64,000 nt of DNA. Origin: DASUAO01 sp035763745. GTDB taxonomy: Bacteria > Actinomycetota > Acidimicrobiia > IMCC26256 > PALSA-555. The stretch spans positions 108,082 to 172,081 of the forward strand of contig DASUAO010000021.1 in NCBI GenBank assembly GCA_035763745.1, in the 5' to 3' direction. The position numbers were made by a program, and so were the translations under genes. The notes under the pieces were generated by a model. It searched no databases and was not told the DNA's origin. It saw only the letters and a program-made list of their open reading frames with translations. The first letter of the stretch is position 1; every line of letters begins with the position of its first letter. Positions 16,653 through 24,399 of the stretch are shown one piece after another.

Positions 16653-17556
16653 GCGGCTCGGACGACCGGGCGGCGATGGCGTCGGCGACTTCTCCAACGA
16701 CCACCTCGCGTGTCGATGCCGAGGTGTAGCGCAAGATCAACCACCCGATGATCTCGAGCGGGTTCTGTCGGGCCCGATCGCGATCGAACGCTCGGCGTCC
16801 CCGATGTGGGTCCCAGCCGTCGTACTCGATGCCGATCATCAGCTCGGGGAAGGCCAGGTCGAGTCGGAAGGCGTGTCCACCGGCCCGCACCCAATGCTGC
16901 TGGACGGGGCGGGGGAGCCCTGCACCCGTGATCCAGCGCACCAGCCTGACCTCCATGTCCGAGTCGCCGGGGTCGAACCCGGGCAGCCGCGCCTCGAGCA
17001 GCGCTCGCATCACGGTGCTGCGGCGCCTCCCGCGATTCGCCAGGTCGAGGAAGACGCGTTGGAGCCGCGTCAACGAGGTGAGCCTCTGGCGCAGCGCCTC
17101 GTCCAAGGCGTGCTCGACGTCCCATGGGAACCAGCAGGCGGTGAGATCACACAGCGTGCGGGCCGGCGAGGTCACCGCGATGCCCTGGATGACGCCACGG
17201 TGGATCGTCCCGTCGACGGTGGTGTCGTGCACCACGACCCCCGGGAGACGAGCCCGCCGCGCCCGAGGCACGGTGATCTCGATGCGATCCTCCCGAGGGC
17301 CGAGCGCCCACAGGCGCGCCGCGCTGCGGAACGACGCGACCGCGCCGTCGCCCCCCGCCAGGACCGCCGCCATCAGCTGCTGCTCCCAGGTCGCCGGTAC
17401 GCCTGCAACGGCGATCACGCCAATGCGCACAGGAAGCAGGCGCCCCTGGCGCAGCCGTGCTCGTACCTGCCCGCGGGAGAGCACGGCCTCCGCCTGGGTG
17501 GTCGTGACGACGCCGTGCTGGCGGCGACTCAGCTCGAACAACTCCGCCTCGCCCAT
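16633..17556 (-). CDS. AbiEi-like winged-helix plus DUF559 (Vsr-like) endonuclease protein
   Basis: 307 residues from ATG 17556. The N-terminal part (LFELSRRQHGVVTTTQAEAV, then RLRQGRLLPVRIGVIAVAG) is the winged-helix pattern of AbiEi-type antitoxin domains. The C-terminal part (about 215-295) has the DUF559/Vsr-like nuclease pattern, with LDLAFPELMIGIEYDGWDPH, DRDRARQNPLEIIGW and LILRYT; Asp and Glu in LDLAF and IGIEYDG are likely metal ligands. No toxin gene (AbiEii-like) is adjacent. Such genes are common and variable in actinobacteria. Palindromic repeats lie at both ends, and the gene separates a MoxR/VWA pair that is normally adjacent, so it may belong to a small mobile unit. Biological role is unknown. 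Confidence 0.75.
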   Translation of the reverse strand: MGEAELFELSRRQHGVVTTTQAEAVLSRGQVRARLRQGRLLPVRIGVIAVAGVPATWEQQLMAAVLAGGDGAVASFRSAARLWALGPREDRIEITVPRARRARLPGVVVHDTTVDGTIHRGVIQGIAVTSPARTLCDLTACWFPWDVEHALDEALRQRLTSLTRLQRVFLDLANRGRRRSTVMRALLEARLPGFDPGDSDMEVRLVRWITGAGLPRPVQQHWVRAGGHAFRLDLAFPELMIGIEYDGWDPHRGRRAFDRDRARQNPLEIIGWLILRYTSASTREVVVGEVADAIAARSSEPPRPPTR

Positions 17557-17609
17557 GAGGACCGGTGACGCCGCTCGGCGACCGGGTGACGGCGCCGGGC
17601 CGCGCTCAT

Positions 17610-17660
17610 CGAGCAGGTGACGCTGGGGATCCATATCGAACGTTCAGCGTCACTTGCTCG
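17610..17660. repeat. Palindromic repeat family A, copy 3
   Basis: Left arm CGAGCAGGTGACGCTG and right arm CAGCGTCACTTGCTCG are 16-base inverted repeats with one mismatch; the 19-base centre keeps TCCNNATCGA as in copies 1 and 2. It lies between the DUF559 gene and the VWA gene, in their divergent promoter region. Confidence 0.75.
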
Positions 17661-17679
17661 CTCGAGGGGGGTGAGGCGG

Positions 17680-17685
17680 TACCGT
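17680..17685 (+). promoter_or_regulatory. -10 element for leaderless start of the VWA gene
   Basis: TACCGT followed by GCCGGGC and ATG 17693, the same arrangement as for the MoxR-type ATPase gene. Confidence 0.5.
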
Positions 17686-17692
17686 GCCGGGC

Positions 17693-19723
17693 ATGGGTCT
17701 GCGCCGTCGTCGCCGTCAGCGTGAAGACACCCGCGGGTTCCGGTACTCGGCGTGGGACGGGTCCCAGAAGGGCTTCGACCTCGACGCCGACGCCCTGCTC
17801 GACGAGATGACCGACGACCTCCTCTACCACGGCGACCTCCATGCCTCGCTGCGTCGCCTCATGCAGCAGGGCATGAAGGATCGCAACGGCGAGGACCTCA
17901 TGGGTCTGCGCGACATGCTCCAGAAGCTCCGGGAACAGCGACGCGAGATGCTCGACCGCTACGACCTCGGCGGCGTCTACGAGGACATCGCCGAGCAGCT
18001 CCGCGAGGTCGTCGAGGCCGAGCGCGAGGGCATCGAGCGGCGTCTCGACGAAGTCCAGGCGGGCGACGACCAGCGACGCAAGGAGATCGTCGAGGAGCTC
18101 GCGCAGCAGCGCCGCGAGCAGCTCGACGCGCTCCCACCCGATCTGGCGGGGAAGGTGAGCGAGCTCCAGCGCTACGACTGGATGGACGACGCGGCGCGCC
18201 AGCGCTTCGAGGAGCTCATGGAGCAGCTCAAGGAGCAGCTGCTGCAGAGCACGTTCAACCAGATGTCCGAGGGCATGCAGAACATGGACCCGGAGCGCAT
18301 GGCGCGCATGAAGGACATGCTCAACGAGCTGAACCAGATGCTCGAGCAGCGCGCCAACGGCGAGGAACCCGACTTCGACGGGTTCATGGAGCGCTACGGG
18401 GACTTCTTCCCCGGCAACCCCCAGTCCCTCGACGAGCTGCTCGAGCAGATGGCGCAGTCGATGGCCCAGATGCAGCAGATGCTCAACTCGATGACCCCGG
18501 AGCAGCGTGCCCAGCTCCAGGCGCTCTCCGAGTCGCTGCTCGAGGACATGGACCTGCGCTGGCAGGTCGACCAGCTCGCCCGCAACCTCCAGCAGGCGTT
18601 CCCGAACCTGCCGTGGGAGCGCGCCCAGCAGTTCCGGGGCGACGACCCGCTCTCGATGGGCCAGATGCCGGGCCTGCTCGAGCAGCTGGGCGACATGGAC
18701 GACCTCGAGCACCTGCTCCGCCAGGCCACCCAGCCGGGCGAGCTCGCCGAGGTCGACATCGACCGAGCCCGAGAGATGCTCGGCGACGACGCGGCCCGCT
18801 CGCTCGAGCGCCTCGCCGAGCTGGCCAAGATGCTCGAGGAGGCCGGCCTCATCGAGCAGCGCGAGGGTCGCCTCGAGCTCACGCCCCGTGGGATCCGGGC
18901 GATCGGCAACAAGGCGCTCGGCGACCTGTTCCGCAAGCTCATGAAGGATCGCGGCGGCAAGCACGAGACCGAGCGCGAGGGCATCGGCCACGATCCGGCG
19001 TACGAGCACAAGCCCTACGAGTGGGGCGATCCGTTCCGACTCGACGTGCAGCAGACGATCAAGAACGCGATCTGGCGCAGCGGCGGCGGCACTCCCGTGC
19101 GGCTCACGCCCGACGACTTCGAGATCGAGCGCACCGAGCAGGTCGTGCGCAGCGCGACGGTGCTACTGCTCGACGTGTCGCTCTCCATGCCGATGCGCGA
19201 CAACTTCCTGTCGGCGAAGAAGGTCGCGATGGCGCTCCACGCGCTCATCACGAGCCAGTTCCCGCGCGACTACTTCGGGCTCGTGAGCTTCGGACGCGTC
19301 GCACGCGAGGTCGCACCCGAGAAGCTCCCCGAGATGAGCTGGGACTTCGAGTGGGGCACCAACATGCAGCACGCGATGCTGCTCGCCCGCCGGATGCTGC
19401 GCCGTCAGTCCGGCACGAAGCAGATCATCATGGTCACCGACGGTGAGCCGACTGCCCACATCGAGCACGGCGAGCCCTACTTCCAGTACCCGCCGTCGCC
19501 GGTCACGATCGAGGAGACCCTGAAGGAGGTCATGCGTTGCACGCGGGACGGCATCCGCATCAACACGTTCATGCTCGACGAGAGCCACTACCTCCGCACG
19601 TTCGTCGAGCGCATGATGCAGATGAACAAGGGGCGGGCGTTCTTCACGACGCCCGACACCCTGGGCGACTACGTGCTCGTCGACTTCCTCGAGCAGCGTC
19701 GCCAGCAACGCCGGGCCGGCTGA
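17693..19723 (+). CDS. VWA-domain protein, partner of the MoxR-type ATPase
   Basis: 676 residues. A long central region (about 90-400) is rich in Gln, Glu, Met and Leu and predicted helical/coiled. The C-terminal VWA domain has an intact MIDAS motif D494-V-S496-L-S498 in VLLLDVSLSMPMRD, followed by GTNMQHAMLLARRML and IIMVTDGEPTAH. It resembles mycobacterial Rv0959, encoded next to the MoxR-like Rv0958. In MoxR systems the VWA partner delivers the ATPase to a substrate, often a metal-dependent enzyme or membrane complex. ATG 17693 is preferred over GTG 17684 because of the TANNNT element at the leaderless spacing. Confidence 0.85.
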   Translation: MGLRRRRRQREDTRGFRYSAWDGSQKGFDLDADALLDEMTDDLLYHGDLHASLRRLMQQGMKDRNGEDLMGLRDMLQKLREQRREMLDRYDLGGVYEDIAEQLREVVEAEREGIERRLDEVQAGDDQRRKEIVEELAQQRREQLDALPPDLAGKVSELQRYDWMDDAARQRFEELMEQLKEQLLQSTFNQMSEGMQNMDPERMARMKDMLNELNQMLEQRANGEEPDFDGFMERYGDFFPGNPQSLDELLEQMAQSMAQMQQMLNSMTPEQRAQLQALSESLLEDMDLRWQVDQLARNLQQAFPNLPWERAQQFRGDDPLSMGQMPGLLEQLGDMDDLEHLLRQATQPGELAEVDIDRAREMLGDDAARSLERLAELAKMLEEAGLIEQREGRLELTPRGIRAIGNKALGDLFRKLMKDRGGKHETEREGIGHDPAYEHKPYEWGDPFRLDVQQTIKNAIWRSGGGTPVRLTPDDFEIERTEQVVRSATVLLLDVSLSMPMRDNFLSAKKVAMALHALITSQFPRDYFGLVSFGRVAREVAPEKLPEMSWDFEWGTNMQHAMLLARRMLRRQSGTKQIIMVTDGEPTAHIEHGEPYFQYPPSPVTIEETLKEVMRCTRDGIRINTFMLDESHYLRTFVERMMQMNKGRAFFTTPDTLGDYVLVDFLEQRRQQRRAG

Positions 19724-19737
19724 TCAGCCGTCGGCGG

Positions 19738-20277
19738 GTGCGGCGATCCTCGACGCTCGTCCTCGCCGTCGCGGTCGCGCTCGGCGGGTCGGTGCTCACG
19801 AGCGGGGCCGCGATCGCGGCGAAGGCCGGGAAGTGCGGAAAGGCGCCCTTCACGGGGACGGTCAGTCGGACCGACGACGGCTCCCAACCCGCGGGGGAGG
19901 TGGCCGACGGCGACATCGAGTCGGCCACCGCCTACGACTTCGGGACCCGGAGCAACTACACCCTGTACCTCGCCGAGCACGACCTCGATGAGGAGTCGCT
20001 CGGGTCGACGATCGAGGCGCCGACCGGTGAGGTGCTGGTGACGATCTTCCTGGGGGCGAAGAACCGCAAGGATCTGAAGGCGGGCCAGCGGCTGCGGACG
20101 GGTCGTGACCAGGTCACGGTGATCATCGATGCCGGTGCCGGGGCGCACTCGGTCACTCGGGGAGCCGAGGGCACGGTCACGATCCAGAAGCTCTCCAAGC
20201 GGCTCGTGTGCTTCTCGATCGACTACGACGACGAGTACCAGCAGGTCGACGGGACGGTCCGGGCCCGCATCCCCTGA
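19738..20277 (+). CDS. Secreted protein of unknown function
   Basis: 179 residues from GTG 19738, the first usable start after the VWA gene's stop. It begins with Arg-rich residues and a hydrophobic stretch TLVLAVAVALGGSVLTSGAAIA, a Sec signal with cleavage expected near AIAA-KAG. The mature part looks beta-rich (YTLYLAEHD, EVLVTIFLGAKN, QVTVIIDAGA, LVCFSIDYDDEY) and contains two cysteines that may form a disulfide. The family is not recognised. The 14-base gap to the VWA gene suggests cotranscription, but a functional link is not established. Confidence 0.6.
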   Translation: MRRSSTLVLAVAVALGGSVLTSGAAIAAKAGKCGKAPFTGTVSRTDDGSQPAGEVADGDIESATAYDFGTRSNYTLYLAEHDLDEESLGSTIEAPTGEVLVTIFLGAKNRKDLKAGQRLRTGRDQVTVIIDAGAGAHSVTRGAEGTVTIQKLSKRLVCFSIDYDDEYQQVDGTVRARIP

Positions 20278-20292
20278 TCGCACGTGAGCCCA

Positions 20293-20312
20293 GCCCCGGG
20301 GGTTCTCGGGGC
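20293..20312. terminator. Weak GC hairpin between convergent genes
   Basis: GCCCCG (20293-20298) and CGGGGC (20307-20312) form a six-base stem with an eight-base loop, between the ends of the secreted-protein gene and the macrodomain gene. There is no T tract, so terminator function is only possible. Confidence 0.3.
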
Positions 20313-20377
20313 CCGTGCACGGCGCCGTCGCCGACGCCGGCCGGCGACCGACGACGGGGATCGGCGAGCCACCCGGG

Positions 20378-20887
20378 TCAGGCGGCGAGGGCAGCCTCGT
20401 AGACCGCCAGGGTGGCCTCGTCGAAGCAGACGAATCGGACCAGCTCGAGGTGGCGGGGCTCGGCGAGGCGGCACGTGGCCACGGCGACGGCGGTCGCCTC
20501 CCGGAGGGGAGCACCGTAGATCCCGGTGCTGATGGCCGGGAAGGCGATCGATCGGGCCTCCAGGCCGTCGGCGACGGCCAGGGACCGCTCGTAGGCCGAG
20601 CGGAGCAGCTCGACCTCGCCCCGGCCCCCGCCGTGCCAGACGGGACCGACGGCGTGCACGATCCACCGGGCCGCCAGCCCGAACCCCGGGGTCGCCACGG
20701 CATCGCCGGTCGGGCACCCGCCGAGCGCGGCGCACGCCTCGGCGAGGCCGGCCCCGGCTCGGGCGAAGATGGCGCCACAGACGCCACCGCCCCGCAGCAA
20801 CTCGGGGTTCGCGGCGTTCACGATCACGTCCGTCCGCTCGAGGGTGAGGTCGCCGAGCACGGCCTCCAATCGGGGTGTCACGCGCAC
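20378..20887 (-). CDS. Macrodomain protein (ADP-ribosyl/O-acetyl-ADP-ribose hydrolase type)
   Basis: 169 residues, close to a bare macrodomain. The ligand-binding signatures are present: GDLTLERTDVIVNAANPELL near the start, RGGGVCGAIFARAG for the diphosphate loop, WIVHAVGPVW, and AFPAISTGIYGAP in the distal loop. Such proteins (YmdB/MacroD type) remove ADP-ribose from proteins or nucleic acids or hydrolyse O-acetyl-ADP-ribose. The start is GTG 20887; upstream is an AT-richer divergent region shared with whiB. No DarT-like toxin is adjacent, so a housekeeping role is more likely than a toxin-antitoxin role. Confidence 0.85.
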   Translation of the reverse strand: MRVTPRLEAVLGDLTLERTDVIVNAANPELLRGGGVCGAIFARAGAGLAEACAALGGCPTGDAVATPGFGLAARWIVHAVGPVWHGGGRGEVELLRSAYERSLAVADGLEARSIAFPAISTGIYGAPLREATAVAVATCRLAEPRHLELVRFVCFDEATLAVYEAALAA

Positions 20888-21071
20888 GCGGCTCCGATTC
20901 TCAACGAAAACTCCCGCGGAAATACGTCGAAATCGGGCAATTCCCCCGGGGCGGACGAGGTTTCCCTTGCATTGGCGCCGATCGAGGCGTCAGCATGACA
21001 TCACTGTAGTTCCAACGGTGTTGTTCGGACCCGCCATCGGAGTCCGGCCGCCGCCAACTGGAGGAGATCCG

Positions 21072-21365
21072 TTGCTAGTCCAAGAGCTCATCCAGCAGTT
21101 CCAGCCGGGCGACGACGGTGCGAACCGGTGGCAAGAGCGAGCCAACTGCCTCGGGGTCGATCCCGACCTGTTCTTCCCCGAGCGCGGCGCCTCGACCCGG
21201 GAGGCCAAGGGCGTCTGCCGGGGCTGCGAGGTCCGGGCCGAATGCCTGGAGTACGCCCTCGCCCACGGCGAGAAGTTCGGGATCTGGGGCGGCCTCTCCG
21301 AGCGCGAGCGCCGGCGCGTGCGCCGCGAGCGGGCCATGGCCCGCCGCCAAGCCGAGACGGCCTGA
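21072..21365 (+). CDS. WhiB-family iron-sulfur transcription regulator
   Basis: 97 residues starting at TTG 21072, supported by a strong GGAGGAG five bases upstream; no ATG or GTG is available at this position. Four cysteines (C26, C49, C52, C58) in the C-x22-CxxC-x5-C pattern bind [4Fe-4S]. GIWGG follows at about 70-74, then a basic tail (ERERRRVRRERAMARR) for DNA contact. WhiB proteins act with the primary sigma factor. The subgroup is uncertain; length and spacing fit a WhiB2-like or general Wbl protein. It is divergent from the macrodomain gene; the 184-base gap should hold both promoters. Confidence 0.88.
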   Translation: MLVQELIQQFQPGDDGANRWQERANCLGVDPDLFFPERGASTREAKGVCRGCEVRAECLEYALAHGEKFGIWGGLSERERRRVRRERAMARRQAETA

Positions 21366-21435
21366 GGAGCGCCACGCCGGGTCAAGTGTGTGAGCCCCCG
21401 GGTCCTCGGGCGTCGAACCGCCGAGTGCGCCGGTC

Positions 21436-22053
21436 CTAGCCGGTCGTCCGGGGCGCCGCAGGCACCGCCGTCGGCGGTGTGTGTGTCGCGCCGGCCACCT
21501 CGGGCTCCGGCTGCTCGGCGGGCTCCGGGTACTTCTCGGTCGTAGGGCCGATGACCGCCGGCTTCCTGTCACCGGTGCACGTCACGGTGAACGACTGCTG
21601 GTACAGGACCGTTCCGGAGACCGGGGGACCCACCCACCCGGCGTCGTACACCGCGCCGTCGTAGCGGAAGACGGCCGGAAACGTCGTGAGCCCGGGGATC
21701 TCGTACCCGCCGCTGTGGACGGTGGACCCCGAGAGGCCCGTCGTCCCGTAGTCGTTCCCCCCCTCACCGATCGGCTGGGAGACCGGGGCGGTCTCGACGA
21801 TCGTGTAGTACCAGAGCGAGTTGGCCGGGACGTCCCACTCGTCGAGCACCGACCCGTTGACCACCAAGCCGGGGACCAGGGTTCCCGTCCCGTCGTCCAC
21901 GTTGTCCAGCGAGCATGTGTATCCCTGGACCGTGATCCGCTCGAAGAACGGTGGACCCGACGCCGCCCGGCCAGCCCCACCGATCGCCAGCGCGACCGCG
22001 ATGCCGAAGGCCGCCGTGACCGCCAGACCCTGCAGGTGAAGGCGTCGCTTCAT
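21436..22053 (-). CDS. Secreted protein of unknown function with Pro-rich tail
   Basis: 205 residues. The ATG at 22053 follows GGAGGTG. The N-terminus is a Sec signal (MKRRLHLQGLAVTAAFGIAVALAIGGAGRA). The mature part is rich in Gly, Thr, Val and aromatic residues with a beta-sandwich look, and contains two cysteines (YTCSLDN, TVTCTGD) that may form a disulfide. The last 40 residues are Pro/Glu/Thr-rich and could span the cell wall. Not recognised; no enzymatic motif seen. Confidence 0.6.
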   Translation of the reverse strand: MKRRLHLQGLAVTAAFGIAVALAIGGAGRAASGPPFFERITVQGYTCSLDNVDDGTGTLVPGLVVNGSVLDEWDVPANSLWYYTIVETAPVSQPIGEGGNDYGTTGLSGSTVHSGGYEIPGLTTFPAVFRYDGAVYDAGWVGPPVSGTVLYQQSFTVTCTGDRKPAVIGPTTEKYPEPAEQPEPEVAGATHTPPTAVPAAPRTTG

Positions 22054-22158
22054 CGCGCACCTCCTAGTCCGAGAGATGTCCGTCTCGGTCGGGAAGAAGC
22101 GATTCCGCTTCTCGCGTCAAAGGTGAGCCCTGTTGTCAGCCCGCGCCAGGGACCTTCG

Positions 22159-23025
22159 TCACGCCGGCGACGGTGGACGCTCGGTCGCGGCCAGGCGAGC
22201 CTCGATCGTGGCGTCGGGGCCGATCCCGGCCCATTCCCGGAACTCCGGGCTCGTCCGGTCGAGCTCGGCGGCCGGGAGCAGCCCAACCAGCTCCACCCGG
22301 GTCACGTCCCAGTCGTCACGACCCGCCAGGCGCCGGACCTCCGTGCACGCCTCCTCCAGGCCGGTCAGGGGCAGGTCCACCAGGTTCATCGAGACCTGGA
22401 CGGAGTCCGCCCCCTCGAGCTCCAGGCCCAGCGCCCGCACCCCGGGCAGGCCGCCGTCGCGCTCGCGCACGGCGCGGGCGATCCGGCGGGCGACGAGTAC
22501 GTCGTCGGTGTCGAGCCAGCAGTTGACGGCCACGAGCGGTGGGCGGGCGCCGACGGCCACGGCACCCAGGCGCTCGTGGGGGACCGCCGCTCCCAGGTCC
22601 GGGGACCGCTTCGTGAACGCGTCCGCCCGGAGCTCGGGGAGCGAGCGACGCAGCGGGTCGGCATCGTCGTAGAAGAAGACCGGCACGTCGAGGTCGGAGA
22701 CGATCCACTCGCCGAACGCGATCGCGGCGTTGGTGGCGAGATCCCGGTCGTCGTCGAGGGCACAGAACGGCACCACGTCGAGCACGCCGATCCGGGGATG
22801 GGCGCCCTCGTGGCCCGCGAGGTCGAGGTGCTCGGCGACGGCCCGGGCCAGGGCTGCGGCGGCCGTCTCGGCATCGCGGGGCCCCGGGCCCGCGAGCGTG
22901 AACACGGCGCGGTGGTGGTCGGCGTCGTCGTGCACGTCGAGCAGCGACGGGCCGCACGCCGCGGCGAGCGCGTCGAGCACCTCGACATGGCGACCCTCGG
23001 AGACGTTGGGGACGCACTCGAGCAC
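22159..23025 (-). CDS. ftcD: Glutamate formimidoyltransferase
   Basis: 288 residues. It begins LECVPNVSEGRHVEVLDAL, the hallmark of the formiminotransferase N-domain, and contains HDDADHHRAVFTLAG and HEGAHPRIGVLDVVPF, with the conserved His residues expected for catalysis and folate binding. The enzyme transfers the formimino group from formiminoglutamate to tetrahydrofolate in histidine breakdown. The cyclodeaminase domain is absent, as usual in bacteria. No hut genes are nearby. GTG 23025 is chosen because the family N-terminus starts here and a TANNNT element lies seven bases upstream. Confidence 0.88.
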   Translation of the reverse strand: MLECVPNVSEGRHVEVLDALAAACGPSLLDVHDDADHHRAVFTLAGPGPRDAETAAAALARAVAEHLDLAGHEGAHPRIGVLDVVPFCALDDDRDLATNAAIAFGEWIVSDLDVPVFFYDDADPLRRSLPELRADAFTKRSPDLGAAVPHERLGAVAVGARPPLVAVNCWLDTDDVLVARRIARAVRERDGGLPGVRALGLELEGADSVQVSMNLVDLPLTGLEEACTEVRRLAGRDDWDVTRVELVGLLPAAELDRTSPEFREWAGIGPDATIEARLAATERPPSPA

Positions 23026-23032
23026 GCCCCCA

Positions 23033-23038
23033 AGGCTA
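23033..23038 (-). promoter_or_regulatory. -10 element for leaderless start of ftcD
   Basis: TAGCCT on the minus strand, seven bases before GTG 23025. Confidence 0.5.
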
Positions 23039-23053
23039 GGAGCATCGGACCGC

Positions 23054-23089
23054 CGTCCCTCACCCCTGCCCATGGGCGGGCGAGGGGCC
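23054..23089. repeat. Possible degenerate member of palindromic repeat family B
   Basis: CGTCCCTCACCCCTGCCC (23054-23071) and GGGCGGGCGAGGGGCC (23074-23089) form an imperfect hairpin. The left arm matches the CGTCYCTCACCCC core of copies at 25182 and 42862, but the right arm has diverged. It lies in the divergent promoter region of ftcD and an LLM gene. Confidence 0.35.
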
Positions 23090-23097
23090 CATGACCG

Positions 23098-23103
23098 TAG
23101 GGT
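23098..23103 (+). promoter_or_regulatory. -10 element for leaderless start of the LLM oxidoreductase gene
   Basis: TAGGGT seven bases before ATG 23111. Confidence 0.5.
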
Positions 23104-23110
23104 GGGACCG

Positions 23111-24109
23111 ATGCGGATCGGGCTGGCACTCCCCCAGTACGACTACTCGGTGGCGGGCGAGTCACCGCTCACCTGGCCGACGCTCGCCGCGCACGCGGTT
23201 CGCGCCGAGGAGCTGGGCTACGACTCCCTGTGGCTGTCGGACCACCTCTTCCTCGACATCGCCAAGTACGGCGGGACCGACGACCCGCAGGGCGCGTTCG
23301 AGCCGATCGCGACGCTCGCCGCGCTGGCCCAGGTCACGACGCGGGCGCGCCTCGGGACGCTGGTGCTGTGCGAGGCGCTGCGCCCGCCGGCCGTCGCGGC
23401 CAAGGCGCTCGCGACCCTCGACCGGATCACCGGCGGCCGGCTCGACGTGGGCCTCGGCGCGGGCTGGTACGAGCCCGAGTACGCGGCGATCGGGATGGCG
23501 ATGCCGTCGCCCGGCACCCGGATCTCGCGACTGCGCGAGGCGACCCAGATCGTCACTGCACTGCTCGGGGGCGACGAGCTCGACTTCGAGGGCGAGCACT
23601 TCCGGGTCCGCGGCGCGCGGGTCGATCCGCCGGCCACGCAGCAGCCGCGCCCGCCCGTCCTCCTCGGGGGCAAGGGCGATCGACTGCTGGCGACGGTCGC
23701 CGAGTGTGCCGACGGCTGGAACACCTGCTGGGCGTGGACCCACGACGCCTATCGCGAGCGGGTCGAGACCCTCGCCCGTGCCTGCGAGAAGGTGGGCCGC
23801 GACCCTTCGTCGGTGTGGCAGAGCCTCGGGCTGTACGCGCTGGTGGGTGAGGACGCGGCGGACCTCGACGCCCGGTACCGCCGGCTGCAGTCGCTCACGC
23901 CGCCCGGGGTGCTCGACCACGTCCCGCTCGACGAGTGGCGCGTCGGTCGGCTCGTGGGCACCGTCGACGAGGTGCGCGAGCAGGTCGCCGGGTGGGCGGA
24001 GCTGGGCGTCGAGACGCTGATCCTCGGTGCCGGGGCCCTCCCGTTCCAGGTCGGGAGCCTGGACGACGTCGAGGCGCTCGCCGCGACGCTGGGCGATGGC
24101 GACCGCTGA
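23111..24109 (+). CDS. LLM-class F420/flavin-dependent oxidoreductase
   Basis: 332 residues. It starts MRIGLALPQYDY and has RAEELGYDSLWLSDHLF, ATLDRITGGRLDVGLGAGWY (about 100-120) and PPVLLGGKGDRLL, the typical order of F420-dependent LLM proteins of the TIM-barrel family. The C-terminus has RLVGTVDEVREQVAGWAELGVETLIL, the usual family ending. Cofactor may be F420 or FMN; the substrate is unknown. It belongs to a different subgroup from the protein at 142-1122. The ATG is preceded by a TANNNT element and no ribosome-binding site. Confidence 0.85.
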   Translation: MRIGLALPQYDYSVAGESPLTWPTLAAHAVRAEELGYDSLWLSDHLFLDIAKYGGTDDPQGAFEPIATLAALAQVTTRARLGTLVLCEALRPPAVAAKALATLDRITGGRLDVGLGAGWYEPEYAAIGMAMPSPGTRISRLREATQIVTALLGGDELDFEGEHFRVRGARVDPPATQQPRPPVLLGGKGDRLLATVAECADGWNTCWAWTHDAYRERVETLARACEKVGRDPSSVWQSLGLYALVGEDAADLDARYRRLQSLTPPGVLDHVPLDEWRVGRLVGTVDEVREQVAGWAELGVETLILGAGALPFQVGSLDDVEALAATLGDGDR

Positions 24110-24169
24110 GGGTCGGCTCGCCCCCGGTGGCGGGTACGCTAGGTGCCTCGACCCGGAAAGGGCAGTCGC

Positions 24170-24328
24170 ATGAACGTGGGACCCACCGAGCTCATCATCG
24201 TCTTGCTGATCGTCCTGCTGATCTTCGGCGGCGCCAAGCTTCCCAAGCTCGCCCGCTCCATGGGCCAGGCCCAGAAGGAGTTCAAGCAGGGGATGTCCGA
24301 GGGCGCGAAGGACGACGAGTCCAGCTGA
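24170..24328 (+). CDS. tatA: Twin-arginine translocase subunit TatA/E
   Basis: 52 residues. One N-terminal membrane helix (ELIIVLLIVLLIFGGAKLP) is followed by the amphipathic helix LARSMGQAQKEFKQGM and a short acidic tail, the compact TatA plan. It forms the pore component that moves folded proteins across the membrane. The start is set by GGAAAGGG ahead of ATG 24170. It lies just before the sigE-like cluster; in mycobacteria a TatB gene sits at the other end of sigE-rseA-htrA, so the neighbourhood is partly conserved although the order differs. tatBC is not in the window. Confidence 0.93.
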   Translation: MNVGPTELIIVLLIVLLIFGGAKLPKLARSMGQAQKEFKQGMSEGAKDDESS

Positions 24329-24366
24329 GCGAGCACCCCGGGTGACCGGGGCGCGCAGGCTCCTCC

Positions 24367-24393
24367 GGGAACCGGCGCACTCGTGACGTCGTT
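24367..24393 (+). promoter_or_regulatory. SigE-type ECF promoter, probably autoregulatory
   Basis: GGGAACC (24367-24373) and CGTT (24390-24393), 16 bases apart, match the SigE/RpoE-type consensus. The ATG of the sigma gene begins six bases after CGTT, so the transcript would be leaderless; this explains the lack of a ribosome-binding site. Confidence 0.65.
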
Positions 24394-24399
24394 GCACTG

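Noticed and set aside
16633..17556. Complete AbiE toxin-antitoxin system
   Set aside because: Only the AbiEi-like winged helix is present, fused to a nuclease domain; no AbiEii nucleotidyltransferase gene is adjacent.
20378..20887. DarG-type antitoxin
   Set aside because: A bare macrodomain with no adjacent DarT toxin; a stand-alone ADP-ribose hydrolase is more likely.
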